From contig NZ_CP097478.1 in the NCBI RefSeq assembly GCF_024029915.1, positions 930,001 to 994,000 of the forward strand: a stretch of 64,000 nucleotides of DNA, written 5' to 3'. Shown piece by piece: positions 22,659 through 32,753 of the stretch. Source of the stretch: Fructilactobacillus ixorae (lineage in GTDB: Bacteria > Bacillota > Bacilli > Lactobacillales > Lactobacillaceae). Each line of letters starts with the position of its first letter. Positions within the stretch are counted from its first letter, which is position 1. The notes below the pieces were generated by a model that was given only the letters and a program-made list of their open reading frames with translations, was not told where the DNA came from and did not search any database. A program made the translations under genes and the position numbers.

Positions 22659-23681
22659 TTAATCATGTTTAACTTTGGCCGGTTTCGGCTTAACAATCAA
22701 CGCTACGAGTCCTAAGACTAACCCTAAATAATAAGTCAATAAGCGCCACAGAATCATGGCGAGCGCCAGCTTACTGGAACTGTGGATATAACTGCCAAAC
22801 AACTTTTCAAAGCTATATTCAGCGCCCCCAGCCCCACCGGGAATTGGAAAGATCGAAATCACTAGGAAAATCAGAACGTCTAAACTGGTTACCATCACCA
22901 CGTTTGCATTGTAATAGCCCAACGCGAGCATCACAAAGTAAGGAATTAGGTAATAAAAGACCAGCTGGAGAAAGGTTATTCCACAAACCTTCCCCATCAA
23001 CTTCCATTCGTGGGCGATCCGCACACTTTCATGGTGAAAATTATCAATTTTTTCGTTTAACGTTTGCTTCCAGGACCGGTACTTTTGTTCGCTTACAAAC
23101 CAGCTAACGATTTTAAAACACCAGTTAATCACCCTTTTGGTCATTGAATACCAGTACATAATCATTAACAGGCCAACAATCACCACCAAGTGGATTAAAA
23201 ATCCAAACAACACAAAGATTGCCAACGAGTGCACCGTGTCGATCAGGTAGTGAAAACCAATGAGCAGACTGATGACAAAGTTCAGCACAATCATGGCTTG
23301 ATAAATCACGAACTTCATCAGTAAAGCGGAACTAGCTTTACCTCCATCCACGCCGGCTTGTAAGAGCACTACCAGCTGCGCCGGTTGTCCGCCAGAAGAA
23401 AACGGCGTAATGCCGTTAAAGAGTTGTTCTACCAAGGGGACCCGAATCGCATTGCGAAACGAAAAGTTCGGGGTACTACTTTTCACGAGAACGTAGGTTA
23501 CCACCGCCTCCAAGAAAAAGTAGAGCAAAATACATCCGAGCGCTACTAACAACCACCCAGGATTAATTGATGAGAGATCATGAATTAAAACGCTGAATTG
23601 AATGTCACGCACTGCGTACCAAGAAATCAATACACCAATGGCAAGCATGATCAGGAGTGAAATTTTATTACTTCTCGACAT
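22659..23681 (-). CDS. LPG_synthase_TM/UPF0104 family flippase-like membrane protein
   Basis: Polytopic membrane protein of 340 aa with about eight helices. Motifs such as FSSGGQPAQLVVLL and FPIPGGAGGAEYSFEKLFG are those of the MprF-flippase-like family (PF03706). Start at ATG 23681, with AAAGGA upstream; it overlaps the end of the glycosyltransferase by 14 bp. Between lafB and ltaS it probably moves the glycolipid anchor or another lipid across the membrane, but this is inference. Confidence 0.85.
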   Translation of the reverse strand: MSRSNKISLLIMLAIGVLISWYAVRDIQFSVLIHDLSSINPGWLLVALGCILLYFFLEAVVTYVLVKSSTPNFSFRNAIRVPLVEQLFNGITPFSSGGQPAQLVVLLQAGVDGGKASSALLMKFVIYQAMIVLNFVISLLIGFHYLIDTVHSLAIFVLFGFLIHLVVIVGLLMIMYWYSMTKRVINWCFKIVSWFVSEQKYRSWKQTLNEKIDNFHHESVRIAHEWKLMGKVCGITFLQLVFYYLIPYFVMLALGYYNANVVMVTSLDVLIFLVISIFPIPGGAGGAEYSFEKLFGSYIHSSSKLALAMILWRLLTYYLGLVLGLVALIVKPKPAKVKHD

Positions 23682-24723
23682 GGGATTTTCCTTTCGCATT
23701 CTCAAGCTGCGCTTGCTGCAGATAAAAATCATGCCAAATGTGCGCTAAGTGGTCTTCTGAATAACGGTCAGACGCCGCCACTGCTTTTTGATGAAACCGT
23801 TCCCACTCCATTGGGTCCGTGGCCAACCGGTGCAACCAGTCGTTCATCTGCGTTCCGGTCTGGGCAGGGGCATAGTACCCCGCAATAATTTGTTGGTACA
23901 ACGGTAGATCACGCAAAATAACTGGCAACCCACACGAAAAAGCCTCCAAAACTGACATTGGAAACAATTCGTTATATGACGGGAGCAAGAACACATCCGC
24001 CAAATTATAGTAATCCACCAGGTGCTCCCGTTCCACAATCCCCGGGAAACTCAAATTAGCGGGCGGATTTTCCACCAGGTGTTTCAGTTCACTGTACCCG
24101 GCGGTCATGCTACCAAATGAAAAACCCCCGACCCAGATAAACTGGTAGTCCGGATTAGCTTGCGCTAGTTTAGCAAAGTCGAAAACGCCCTTGCGGGTCT
24201 GCACTTGTCCCGTACAAACTACCGTAAACCGTTCCGAATAATCGTATCGTGTTCGCAAGCGGTGCTTTTCCGTCGTTGGAACCGGGTGAAACTCATTCTT
24301 ACTTACAAAGTTCGGAATGTAGGTAATCCGGTCTTTGGGGATTCCGTATTTTTCGAGCTCCGGAATAAAGGTCGGATTGACCACGACAATTTGATCCATG
24401 CGCCGGTAAAACGCAATTACATACCGGTAAAATAACTGTTTTAGTCCAACCGGCAGCTTCAAACTTTCTTCTAAAGTTTCCGGCAGAAAGTGCACATAAC
24501 CAATCTTGCGGCCGCGTTTATGGCTAAAGGTCGACAGATAAAAGGTTGGATTAATCGTATGGTAATGACTGATGTCTGCCTGGTTATAACGATTAATTTC
24601 AATTGCAAATTCGTTGGGAAAATGGGTTTTTAACAACCGAATTAGTTCGGTATACGCGCTCCCCACTCCCTGACCTTTGACCTTTGTCGCCGTTGAAAAC
24701 ATATCAATTTTCAGCATGACCAT
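23668..24723 (-). CDS. lafB: Glycosyltransferase family 4, LafB-like (glycolipid second sugar)
   Basis: GT-B fold glycosyltransferase of about 352 aa. The N-terminal motif KVKGQGVGSAYTELIRLL and the C-terminal nucleotide-sugar motif EAFSCGLPVIL are clear. In lactobacilli and Listeria, LafB adds the second hexose to monoglucosyl-diacylglycerol, the LTA anchor. Candidate starts are ATG 24723 and ATG 24717; an AAGGAG lies 4 or 10 nt upstream respectively. Its position between lafA and ltaS supports the role. Confidence 0.78.
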   Translation of the reverse strand: MVMLKIDMFSTATKVKGQGVGSAYTELIRLLKTHFPNEFAIEINRYNQADISHYHTINPTFYLSTFSHKRGRKIGYVHFLPETLEESLKLPVGLKQLFYRYVIAFYRRMDQIVVVNPTFIPELEKYGIPKDRITYIPNFVSKNEFHPVPTTEKHRLRTRYDYSERFTVVCTGQVQTRKGVFDFAKLAQANPDYQFIWVGGFSFGSMTAGYSELKHLVENPPANLSFPGIVEREHLVDYYNLADVFLLPSYNELFPMSVLEAFSCGLPVILRDLPLYQQIIAGYYAPAQTGTQMNDWLHRLATDPMEWERFHQKAVAASDRYSEDHLAHIWHDFYLQQAQLENAKGKSHVEK

Positions 24724-24724
24724 A

Positions 24725-25888
24725 TCACTCCTTATTTTCCGTCGCCACGTAGCGGGAAACCGCATCCTGGTAAAAGGCGCTCACCTGATCAACAAAGTAA
24801 GCAGCCGAGATGTCATGCAGCTTTTGCTGGCGCAATTCTGGTTTGTCAGGAAAGGCAGCCGGGTGTTGTAAGTAATCAATCACGTCAGCACTAAATTCCG
24901 ACAACGTTGTAAAGGTTTTGCCCAGGGAGGGGTCATTGATTAAATCATCCGTATACGGGCTGGACGCTACAACCACCTTGGTATCAGCCGCCATCGCTTC
25001 AATGTACGTCAATCCCTGTGATTCTGAGTTTGAGGTGGAAACAAACAAATCGGCCATTTTATAGTACGCATTTACATTCTGGTTATTAATTTCGCCCGTG
25101 AAGGTCACGTGGGCTTGCAACCCTAAGCGAGCCACCTCGGCATGTAAATCATCCGCCGCGGGTCCGTCCCCAACAATCACCAAGTGCGCGTTAGAAACGG
25201 CCTCTAAAATCGTCGGCATCTGATCAATTAGGGTGTCAACGTCCTTTTCGTAGGCTAACCGACTCAGGGATAGCAACACAGGTTGGTCAGCAGTTAAGCC
25301 CAACTCAGCACGCACGTCTCCGGTTGTAGCCGCCTCGTAGTGTTGTAAGTCAACTCCCGTCGGAATAATCCGAATGGGGCTTTTGACCCCGTAGTCCGTT
25401 AACTTATCGAGCACCCGTTTACTGGGGGCCACGATTCCGTCCAAGTGATGACAAAACGCTAGCGTTCCTTCCTTCACATGAATTGGCTTTAACAACCGCC
25501 CGTTCGCCACGTAATGCAGATAATCCTCATACATCGTGTGATAGGTGTGCAAACAGGGAAGGTTTAAATTCCGGGCCACAAACTTCCCAATCATTCCCAT
25601 CGAAAATTCAGTTTGGGTATGCACCAAATCCAGCCCTAACTTCTTCGCAATTTGAGTGGCCTGAAATAGGCCCCGAACCGCAATACGCCGTTCTGTAAAC
25701 GAAATAAAGGGAATGCTAGAAAATCGGTAAATGCCTGCTTCTTGGTCTTCGTTTGCGTTTGGATCCGTAGTCGTGAAAATGTAGACCTGATGCCCACGCC
25801 GTTCCAATTCCTCTCGCAGCGTTTTAATGGAAGTTGCTACCCCACTTACTTGCGGGAAATATGTATCTGTAAATAAGCCGATCTTCAA
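24725..25888 (-). CDS. lafA: Glycosyltransferase family 4, LafA-like diacylglycerol glucosyltransferase
   Basis: GT4 enzyme of 387 aa that should transfer glucose from UDP-glucose to diacylglycerol. Features are the N-terminal KIGLFTDTYFPQVSGVATSI and the C-terminal region SESQGLTYIEAMAADTKVVV. I chose the TTG at 25888, since KIGLFTDTYF is the family start and GGAAAGGGTGG lies upstream. It is the first gene of the LTA operon and has a clear promoter at 25929-25957. Confidence 0.82.
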   Translation of the reverse strand: MKIGLFTDTYFPQVSGVATSIKTLREELERRGHQVYIFTTTDPNANEDQEAGIYRFSSIPFISFTERRIAVRGLFQATQIAKKLGLDLVHTQTEFSMGMIGKFVARNLNLPCLHTYHTMYEDYLHYVANGRLLKPIHVKEGTLAFCHHLDGIVAPSKRVLDKLTDYGVKSPIRIIPTGVDLQHYEAATTGDVRAELGLTADQPVLLSLSRLAYEKDVDTLIDQMPTILEAVSNAHLVIVGDGPAADDLHAEVARLGLQAHVTFTGEINNQNVNAYYKMADLFVSTSNSESQGLTYIEAMAADTKVVVASSPYTDDLINDPSLGKTFTTLSEFSADVIDYLQHPAAFPDKPELRQQKLHDISAAYFVDQVSAFYQDAVSRYVATENKE

Positions 25889-25928
25889 CTGCCGGTCCAC
25901 CCTTTCCAAATGACGATAAACAACTAGA

Positions 25929-25957
25929 ATTATATTGGTTTCGCCCATCCTTTGCAA
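25929..25957 (-). promoter_or_regulatory. Promoter of the lafA-lafB-flippase-ltaS operon
   Basis: On the minus strand -35 TTGCAA (25957-25952), 17-nt spacer, -10 TATAAT (25934-25929), about 40 bp before the lafA start. Confidence 0.7.
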
Positions 25958-25972
25958 ATCATACCGGTAAAG

Positions 25973-25999
25973 AAAAAGAGTTGCCGTAGCAACTCTTTT
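25973..25999 (-). terminator. Terminator after ptsH
   Basis: Stem AAAAGAGTTGC / GCAACTCTTTT with loop CGTA (minus-strand TACG), T run on the minus strand. It ends the single-gene ptsH transcript. Confidence 0.85.
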
Positions 26000-26015
26000 A
26001 ACCCCCAATCGACTA

Positions 26016-26282
26016 CTATTCGATTAAGCCTTCATCCTTCATGGTCTTAGCAATTGCTTCTAGGGCATCCTTTGCATCATCACCATCAGCCGTAATTGTA
26101 ATAACCGCATTTTGGCCGACTCCGAGTGACATCACTCCCATGATTGACTTTAAGTTAACCGTCTTGTCTTCGTATTCCAACGTAATGTTTGAATCAAACT
26201 TACTAGCCGTTTGAACCAAAAAAGTGGCTGGACGAGCATGAATCCCAGTTTCCGCAGTGATCTTAAATTGACGTTTTTCCAT
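26016..26282 (-). CDS. ptsH: Phosphocarrier protein HPr
   Basis: HPr of 88 aa with the phosphorylation site His15 (GIHARPAT) and the regulatory Ser46 ([11 protein letters not shown]). Start at ATG 26282 with AAAGGGG upstream. Phospho-Ser46-HPr is the co-repressor of CcpA. Unusually, no ptsI follows: a terminator and the LTA operon come next. HPr may serve here mainly in regulation, if Enzyme I is absent elsewhere. Confidence 0.95.
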   Translation of the reverse strand: MEKRQFKITAETGIHARPATFLVQTASKFDSNITLEYEDKTVNLKSIMGVMSLGVGQNAVITITADGDDAKDALEAIAKTMKDEGLIE

Positions 26283-26371
26283 ATCAACGCACCCCTTTGT
26301 AACCATATTTATAGTCTAAGCCTACCAATATATTCATCAAAATACAAGCGTTTGCGCCCTCGTTCCCGTGA

Positions 26372-26566
26372 TTAGTTAGCACTAGCATAGTGATAAACAA
26401 CCACGCCATTTTCTTGGGCGGTCCCAACCACCCGTTTCCGCGTGGGATAATCCATAAACGCCTGTTGAAAGATAAAAAACTGATCAGGTTGCACGGTCAA
26501 TTCCTGGAGATCCCCATTTTGCAGCTGTTCTAGTTGGGCGGTAAACGCTTCCTTGGTTGGTTCCAT
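26372..26566 (-). CDS. Conserved hypothetical small protein
   Basis: A 64-aa soluble protein (starts MEPTKEAFTAQLEQL) with no motif I recognise. Start at ATG 26566 with AAAGGAAG upstream. It lies between ptsH and the divergent clpE, a place where lactobacilli often carry a small unnamed gene. An ORF extending to 26677 is less likely, as it would overlap the clpE promoter. Confidence 0.6.
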   Translation of the reverse strand: MEPTKEAFTAQLEQLQNGDLQELTVQPDQFFIFQQAFMDYPTRKRVVGTAQENGVVVYHYASAN

Positions 26567-26641
26567 TGGCTTCGCTTCCTTTCTGTTCTTCTCATTCATT
26601 CTATCATAAATCACGTTGCAAAGGGGAGCAGTGTAATTACT

Positions 26642-26669
26642 TGAAACCCGCTTTGAGGTGAGTATAATA
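26642..26669 (+). promoter_or_regulatory. clpE promoter
   Basis: -35 TTGAAA (26642-26647), 16-nt spacer, -10 TATAAT (26664-26669), immediately upstream of a CtsR box. Confidence 0.7.
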
Positions 26670-26686
26670 ATAATCACACGGAATTA

Positions 26687-26703
26687 GTCAACAAAGGTCA
26701 AAA
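26687..26703 (+). promoter_or_regulatory. CtsR operator
   Basis: Tandem heptads AGTCAAC and GGTCAAA separated by AAA match the CtsR consensus (RGTCAAA-NAN-RGTCAAA) with one mismatch. The position just after the -10 box fits repression of a heat-shock clp gene. Confidence 0.75.
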
Positions 26704-26732
26704 AGACCAGAACCATAAAGGAGGTTGTACCA

Positions 26733-28748
26733 ATGGAAGGACAACAAGGTGCATACGGATTTGGAAATCTAGACGATTTAATTCGCTCCATGCAAGGAAA
26801 CAATCAAAACGGGGCTGCCGGAACACAAGGTTCTAACGGCAACCACGGTCAAAAAGGAATTTTAGCAACTTACGGAACCGATTTAACCAAACTAGCGCGG
26901 ACGGGAAACCTCGATCCCGTCATTGGAAGAGACGAGCAAACGGCACGGGCAATCGAAGTTTTAAACCGCCGGTCCAAAAATAACCCCGTGTTAATTGGGG
27001 AAGCCGGCGTCGGAAAAACGGCGATTGTTGAAGGACTCGCGCAAAAAATTGCTGATGGAACGGTCCCCCAAAAATTACAAAGCAAACGGATCATTCAAAT
27101 TGACATGGTTTCAATCATTCAAGGAACTGGGATTCGGGGTCAATTTGAAAAGAAGATGCAACAACTCATTAAAGAAGTTAAGGCTGATCCAAACATCATC
27201 CTCTTCATTGATGAAATTCACGAAATCATGGGCGCCGGCAATTCTGAAGGCGGTCTCGATGCCGGAAACGTGTTAAAACCATCACTGGCCCGGGGAGACT
27301 TCCAGTTAATTGGTTCCACAACCCTGAAAGAATACCGTGACATTGAAAAGGATTCGGCATTGGCACGCCGGTTCCAGCCCATCATGGTGAACGAACCGAG
27401 TCCAGAGCAAACCGTAAAAATTTTGAAGGGCTTACAAAAGAACTACGAGGACTATCACCTCGTTCACTACACGGATCAAGCAATTGAAGCAGCGGTTAAC
27501 CTTTCGAACCGGTACATCAATGACCGGTATCTTCCGGATAAGGCCATCGATTTACTCGACGAGACTGGGTCCCGAAAGAACCTGACCCTTAACATTATCG
27601 ATCCGAAGGCCATTGAAAAAGAGATTGCCCAGGCCGAACGCCACAAGGAAGCGGCCCTCCACAAGGAAGATTATGAACAAGCTGCTTTCTACCGTGACCA
27701 GGAAAAACAACTAGAAGCCCAGCGGGACAAAGGGGCACGTAACTACAACACTAATAACAACACGGTCACCGAAAAGGACATGCAACAGGTGGTTGAAGAA
27801 ATTACCGACATCCCGGTTGGTGACTTAGAGGAACAAGAAAAGGCACAACTAAAACAACTGGACCACAACCTTGAAGAACACGTGATTGGCCAAAATGAGG
27901 CGGTGAACCAAGTTGCCAAAGCCATTCAACGGAACCGGATTGGCTTTAATAAGTCTGGCCGTCCAATTGGATCCTTCCTGTTCGTTGGACCAACCGGAGT
28001 GGGAAAAACCGAGTTGGCCAAGCAGTTAGCAAACCAACTCTTCGGCTCTAAGGAGGCCTTGATTCGGTTCGATATGTCTGAATACCGAGAACCTCAATCC
28101 GTAGCAAAGCTAATCGGAGCAGCACCAGGCTACGTTGGATACGATGAAGCTGGTCAGTTAACCGAAAAGGTCCGACGCCACCCGTACAGCCTGATCCTCT
28201 TCGATGAAATTGAAAAGGCCCATCCCGATGTTTTACACACCTTCTTACAGGTGCTTGACGACGGACGTTTAACTGATTCGCAAGGACGAACGGTTTCCTT
28301 TAAGGATACGGTCATCATCATGACCAGTAACGCCGGTTCAAACGCAGAATCAAACGTGGGGTTCGGGGCAGCCGCCCACGGCAAGACCCACTCGGTCCTC
28401 AACAAGTTAGGCGCCTACTTCAAACCCGAATTTCTGAACCGGTTTGACGGCATCGTCGAGTTTAACCAGTTGCAAAAATCCAATCTGCTTCAGATTGTTG
28501 ATTTAATGCTCGATGAAATGAACCAAAACTTACAAACCGCTGGCATCAACGTAGCGGTGACCCAGCCGGCTAAGCAACAACTGGTTGAACTTGGTTACGA
28601 TCCCGCCATGGGGGCTCGGCCCTTACGGCGGGTCATTCAAGACCAAATTGAGGATCCGACCGCTAGTTACCTGTTAGACCATCCTAATGTTAAGAAATTG
28701 GTAGCTGACGTTGATGAACAACACCAGCTTCACGTTTCAGCACAATAA
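26733..28748 (+). CDS. clpE: Clp ATPase, ClpE type, lacking the N-terminal zinc finger
   Basis: Hsp100 unfoldase of 671 aa that feeds ClpP. It has two AAA+ modules with Walker A GEAGVGKT (89-96) and GPTGVGKT (about 419-426), and a UVR-like coiled segment between them (about 295-326, [14 protein letters not shown]), which is typical of ClpE. The Cys4 zinc finger that normally opens ClpE is missing; the N-terminus is a short Gly/Asn/Gln-rich tail after [12 protein letters not shown], somewhat ClpL-like. A CtsR box and strong promoter precede it. Ribosome site GGAGG. Confidence 0.83.
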   Translation: MEGQQGAYGFGNLDDLIRSMQGNNQNGAAGTQGSNGNHGQKGILATYGTDLTKLARTGNLDPVIGRDEQTARAIEVLNRRSKNNPVLIGEAGVGKTAIVEGLAQKIADGTVPQKLQSKRIIQIDMVSIIQGTGIRGQFEKKMQQLIKEVKADPNIILFIDEIHEIMGAGNSEGGLDAGNVLKPSLARGDFQLIGSTTLKEYRDIEKDSALARRFQPIMVNEPSPEQTVKILKGLQKNYEDYHLVHYTDQAIEAAVNLSNRYINDRYLPDKAIDLLDETGSRKNLTLNIIDPKAIEKEIAQAERHKEAALHKEDYEQAAFYRDQEKQLEAQRDKGARNYNTNNNTVTEKDMQQVVEEITDIPVGDLEEQEKAQLKQLDHNLEEHVIGQNEAVNQVAKAIQRNRIGFNKSGRPIGSFLFVGPTGVGKTELAKQLANQLFGSKEALIRFDMSEYREPQSVAKLIGAAPGYVGYDEAGQLTEKVRRHPYSLILFDEIEKAHPDVLHTFLQVLDDGRLTDSQGRTVSFKDTVIIMTSNAGSNAESNVGFGAAAHGKTHSVLNKLGAYFKPEFLNRFDGIVEFNQLQKSNLLQIVDLMLDEMNQNLQTAGINVAVTQPAKQQLVELGYDPAMGARPLRRVIQDQIEDPTASYLLDHPNVKKLVADVDEQHQLHVSAQ

Positions 28749-28758
28749 GCAGCGCTTC

Positions 28759-28795
28759 AAAACCCCTCGCTCTGGTAGCGGGGGGTTTCTTTTTT
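28759..28795 (+). terminator. Terminator after clpE
   Basis: Stem AAACCCCTCGCT / AGCGGGGGGTTT, followed by a T-rich tract. Confidence 0.8.
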
Positions 28796-28839
28796 CCCCC
28801 TCCATGCTAAAATTAAGCCATGAGGAAGGAGTTCAACCA

Positions 28840-29619
28840 ATGTTCAAATTCTTGCAGAATCTATTTCAATCAAAACCCGCAACTCCACATCAACCTGAGC
28901 CCACACCGGCCCCGAATCCGGAAACGGAGCCCCCTGCCAGCGGTTCCGTTCCCACTCCCCAACCATCAAAGCCCCCGCGCCCGGAGCGCGAAGCGGAGGT
29001 ACTCGTTCAATTCGTTACTAACCAGGGCAAGACCCTGCGCCCGGCAGTAATCATGAAGACCAGGCTCGGCGCCTATCTGTCCCTTCACATCCCGGTTATT
29101 CCAAACTACACCTTCATCACCCTGACCGGGCTTACAACCCGGGTCACCAGTCTCAACCAGGTGGTTCAGTTAGTTTATGCGCCCACGAAAGCGGCCCCAG
29201 TGGCGATTTATTGCTTTGACTACGACACAAACCGCTTGTTAGGTGCCCCCCACTTTATCGATGGGAACCGGGACGAACCCTATCACATCGAACTTCCCCA
29301 CATCCCGGGCTACCAACTGCACTTGCTAGCGGGAGACCGGAACGGAAACTTTACAGATACCACCCAAACTTTAGTCGCCTACTACCGCCACGAACATTGG
29401 CGGCTAGTGCAACCCGTTTACTATCGCGTCCGGATTAAGCATCGCACGGCGGTCTATCCAAAGCCCCACGTTGCTAATCCCTATCCGGAGGCCCTGCCCG
29501 CCGGCTCCGTTTGGAAGGTCTTCAAAGAAGTCCAAGTGCACGAACACACCTGGTTATCACTTGGCGGTAACGAATGGATTCAAGCCACCGTCGCCACCCG
29601 GCTGCCAGAAAATAAATAA
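28840..29619 (+). CDS. MucBP-repeat and SH3-like domain protein without a signal peptide
   Basis: A 259-aa protein starting MFKFLQNLF with GAAGGAG upstream. A Pro-rich linker (about 16-48) is followed by two MucBP-like repeats (about 50-115 and 117-188; the second with the ELPHIPGYQLHLLAGDRNGNF signature) and a C-terminal SH3-like segment (about 195-258). MucBP modules are normally extracellular and wall-attached, but here there is no signal peptide, membrane helix or LPXTG motif. The short amphipathic start may touch the membrane. Function unknown. Confidence 0.65.
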   Translation: MFKFLQNLFQSKPATPHQPEPTPAPNPETEPPASGSVPTPQPSKPPRPEREAEVLVQFVTNQGKTLRPAVIMKTRLGAYLSLHIPVIPNYTFITLTGLTTRVTSLNQVVQLVYAPTKAAPVAIYCFDYDTNRLLGAPHFIDGNRDEPYHIELPHIPGYQLHLLAGDRNGNFTDTTQTLVAYYRHEHWRLVQPVYYRVRIKHRTAVYPKPHVANPYPEALPAGSVWKVFKEVQVHEHTWLSLGGNEWIQATVATRLPENK

Positions 29620-29625
29620 CCATTA

Positions 29626-29667
29626 AAAAAGACTTGCAGCAACCGTTCGTTGCTACAAGTCTTTTTT
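29626..29667. terminator. Bidirectional terminator
   Basis: Long stem AAAAAGACTTG-AGCAAC / GTTGCT-CAAGTCTTTTT with loop CGTTC; serves both converging genes. Confidence 0.85.
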
Positions 29668-31090
29668 ATAGATTGCGATCCATATCATACGTCAGTTTAG
29701 AGAGGGTTAGCCCCTTTGCCATTAACGTATTCATCAGTTGATGCACCCGATCATACATCTCGTTCGTTAAACTCTGATTCTGTCTCTCCAAAAACGCTGG
29801 CACTTGGGCTTCGCTTAGGTGCCGTGCCTGATAAATCGTATTTTCTAGATGCGTCAAAAACATTTGGTTGGCTTCCGTCTTAAAGTCCCGCACCGTTTGG
29901 ATAAACTGTGGATAGTGCGTTTCCGCAAGCATCGAAAGCTTCCGATACATCCAGTACGCGCTGTGATCATCCATCGTCAGCGGGGTTTGATCGTAACTAG
30001 CCGGGGTCCGGGCCACGTTCGCAAAAAACGGTACGTAGGGACTAAAGGCCGGTACCCCAAAATTTAACCACATAATTGCGGCCCACTGCGGATTTTCCGC
30101 ATCGTTGCGAACTTGGAGCACGTGTGAATTTTGGGTCCGATTCATGGCAACGGGCCGAAACTTTGTTTTTAACTCACTCGGCCCGTTCCCCAACGGATCA
30201 TACTCCGTTTCGTTATAGTGCGAACTCAATACTGCTTCCACGTCCATCACGGTCAACTTCCGACTTGCCTTGCGAATGAACGGCAAATCGTTTGCAACTG
30301 GGGATTGCTCAATTTCTGGGTTAAATAACTTTTGTCCGTACCAAACCCGGGGCGTATTGTAGTGACGGTCCTTTTCGTTACTGGTCCCAAAAATCTGCCG
30401 GAAGTTAAACCCGTCCTCGGCTGGATTTAAATGGTAGCGCCGAACGAATTCCTCAATCCCCTCCGAATGCAGAAATTGGTCGGAATCATCAAAGTCAACT
30501 TCTTGAATCGCAACCTGGTTGGCAACAACGGCATAACAATCGTCTGGGATGCGCTGGGCGACCCAGTGATGTCCGGTCACAATCTCCATGTACCAAACCT
30601 CATTGGCATCCGCAAATAAAACCCCGTTTCCTTCCGGAGACCCATACTGCTTTAGGAGGTTTCCCAGGTATTGAACCCCAGCTTTCGCGGTATCAATGTA
30701 AGGTAAGACGACCGACTGCAACGAATCCTCTGCAATCCCGTTTGGGATCCAGGGATCGTGTGAGAGGGCCCGGGGATTTCCGTAAACACTTTCCGTGGCA
30801 CTCATCGCAACGTTCTTTTCATTAAATCCGCTTTCTGCGTAGACGCCAGCCCGGTCTACGTCAGCGTTGGGCGTCGCGAGATACCGATAACCGGTGTCTG
30901 GTAACGGCATCCGCAGGTCGTTTTGTCCCGAGTGCCATTCGCGACCCGCTTGTTGGTAAGCGGGCACCACCGTAAATCGTTGGGGGGTCAACGGTAAAAA
31001 GGTATCGTCGTTTCTCGCAATCATGGTTGACCCATCAACGCTCGCCGCTTTTCCGACTAAGACACTCGTACATGCTGACAACTGCTTCAT
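29666..31090 (-). CDS. pepD: C69 family dipeptidase (PepD type)
   Basis: Dipeptidase of 474 aa in peptidase family C69, an Ntn-hydrolase. Cys7 (SACTSVLVGKAASVDGSTM) is expected to become the N-terminal nucleophile after short propeptide removal, followed by ARNDD. The segment LLKQYGSPEGNGVLFADANE is also family-typical. It releases amino acids from dipeptides in the cytoplasm. Lactobacilli carry several paralogues. Confidence 0.9.
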   Translation of the reverse strand: MKQLSACTSVLVGKAASVDGSTMIARNDDTFLPLTPQRFTVVPAYQQAGREWHSGQNDLRMPLPDTGYRYLATPNADVDRAGVYAESGFNEKNVAMSATESVYGNPRALSHDPWIPNGIAEDSLQSVVLPYIDTAKAGVQYLGNLLKQYGSPEGNGVLFADANEVWYMEIVTGHHWVAQRIPDDCYAVVANQVAIQEVDFDDSDQFLHSEGIEEFVRRYHLNPAEDGFNFRQIFGTSNEKDRHYNTPRVWYGQKLFNPEIEQSPVANDLPFIRKASRKLTVMDVEAVLSSHYNETEYDPLGNGPSELKTKFRPVAMNRTQNSHVLQVRNDAENPQWAAIMWLNFGVPAFSPYVPFFANVARTPASYDQTPLTMDDHSAYWMYRKLSMLAETHYPQFIQTVRDFKTEANQMFLTHLENTIYQARHLSEAQVPAFLERQNQSLTNEMYDRVHQLMNTLMAKGLTLSKLTYDMDRNL

Positions 31091-31108
31091 AATTAACCTC
31101 CTTGGTGC

Positions 31109-32686
31109 TTACAGTTTGGCCGTTAACTTAACGTCCGGATACTTGCTCTGGAACCAACGTTCTGCAAATTGATTTTCAAACAGAAACAGGGGATCCCCGT
31201 GAATGTCCTTCACCAAAATGTTCCGTGATGACGACATCTTTTCGTCTAGTTGGTCGGGATCAATCCAACGCGCAATTTTATGGCCGAGGGGCTCCATCAC
31301 GACATCCGAATTGTACTCATTTTGCATCCGGAACTGAAAGACGTCAAATTGCAACTGGCCGACCGCTCCTAAGATGTATTGCCCAGTATCATAAGTGGTA
31401 TAGAGCTGGATCGCTCCTTCTTGCACCAGCTGCTGAATCCCCTTGTGAAAGGACTTTTGCTTCATCACGTTTTTCGCCGAAACCCGCATAAATAGCTCTG
31501 GCGTAAACTGAGGCAGGCTTTCAAACTGCAAGGCTTGCTTGCCGGTATAAATCGTATCGCCAATCTGGAAGTTTCCGGTATCATACAAGCCAATGATATC
31601 TCCAGCAACGGCGGTTTGCACGTTCTCTCTAGTGTTGGCCATAAACTCAGTCACGTTCGATAACCGAATCGGTTTGTTGGTTCGACTCAAAGTCACGTCC
31701 ATTCCCCGGGCAAAGGCGCCAGAACAAATCCGTACGAACGCAATTCGATCCCGGTGTTGCGGGTTCATATTAGCTTGAATCTTAAAGACAAACCCCGAAA
31801 ATTCGGGATCAGTCGGGGCAACTTCTGCTCCCGTCGTGGTTTCGTGGGGGCCAGGAGCAGGAGCTAGCTTTAGATAAGCATCTAAGAAGGTTTGGACTCC
31901 AAAGTTGACCAGCGCCGAACCAAAGAAGACCGGCGTTTGGTCTCCGTGCGCAATTTTCTCGCGGTCAAACTGGTTCCCGGCTTCCGTAATTAAATCCATT
32001 TCGTCCTTGGCCTCTAAGTAAATGTCGTCATCAGCCAACTCGCTGGGTTCGGCCAGCTGCCCATCAGCATCCAACGGGATAAAGGTCCGGCCTTCCGATT
32101 CCGGTTGAAACTTTTCAACCCGGTGGTTGTAACGATCATATAACCCCTTGAAAATTCGTCCCGAGCCAATCGGCCAGTTCATCGGGTACGCTTCAATCCC
32201 CAGGACCTCTTCTAGTTGATCGACCAGCTCCATCGGTGGGCGACTATCCCGATCAAGCTTGTTCATGAACGTAAAAATCGGAATCCCCCGCATCTTACAG
32301 ATTTGAAACAGTTTCTTCGTTTGAGGCTCAATCCCCTTTGCCGCATCAATCACCATCACGGCCGAATCAACCGCCATTAACGTCCGGTACGTATCTTCAG
32401 AAAAATCCTCGTGTCCCGGCGTATCCAGAATGTTAACCCGCTTATCATCGTAATCAAACTGCATCACGGAACTCGTCACGGAAATCCCCCGTTTTTGTTC
32501 GATTTCCATCCAGTCGGACTTTGCAAAGTTGCCACTCTTCTTGGCCTTGACCGTTCCGGCTTCGCGGACAATCCCCCCAAACAACAGCAATTGTTCGGTA
32601 ATCGTCGTTTTCCCCGCATCGGGGTGGGAAATAATCGCGAACGTCCGGCGCTTATCCACCTCTTGTTGTAATTGTTGTTTTTGCAT
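31109..32686 (-). CDS. prfC: Peptide chain release factor 3
   Basis: GTPase that recycles RF1 and RF2 from the ribosome. The 525-aa protein has G1 [14 protein letters not shown], the switch [16 protein letters not shown], and NKLD in [12 protein letters not shown], which sets it apart from EF-G. AGGAGGAAG precedes the ATG. It stands alone between pepD and the AI-2E family gene. Confidence 0.96.
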   Translation of the reverse strand: MQKQQLQQEVDKRRTFAIISHPDAGKTTITEQLLLFGGIVREAGTVKAKKSGNFAKSDWMEIEQKRGISVTSSVMQFDYDDKRVNILDTPGHEDFSEDTYRTLMAVDSAVMVIDAAKGIEPQTKKLFQICKMRGIPIFTFMNKLDRDSRPPMELVDQLEEVLGIEAYPMNWPIGSGRIFKGLYDRYNHRVEKFQPESEGRTFIPLDADGQLAEPSELADDDIYLEAKDEMDLITEAGNQFDREKIAHGDQTPVFFGSALVNFGVQTFLDAYLKLAPAPGPHETTTGAEVAPTDPEFSGFVFKIQANMNPQHRDRIAFVRICSGAFARGMDVTLSRTNKPIRLSNVTEFMANTRENVQTAVAGDIIGLYDTGNFQIGDTIYTGKQALQFESLPQFTPELFMRVSAKNVMKQKSFHKGIQQLVQEGAIQLYTTYDTGQYILGAVGQLQFDVFQFRMQNEYNSDVVMEPLGHKIARWIDPDQLDEKMSSSRNILVKDIHGDPLFLFENQFAERWFQSKYPDVKLTAKL

Positions 32687-32722
32687 AACTTCCTCCTCCG
32701 TTCATTATATAATAGCTCGGCA

Positions 32723-32750
32723 TAAAAAAAATCCGGGTGACCGGATTTTT
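32723..32750. terminator. Terminator after the AI-2E family gene
   Basis: Stem AAATCCGG / CCGGATTT with loop GTGA, A run and T run on the two sides. Confidence 0.75.
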
Positions 32751-32753
32751 CGG

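Noticed and set aside
24205..24435. Plus-strand frames within lafB
   Set aside because: Shadows of the glycosyltransferase; no ribosome sites.
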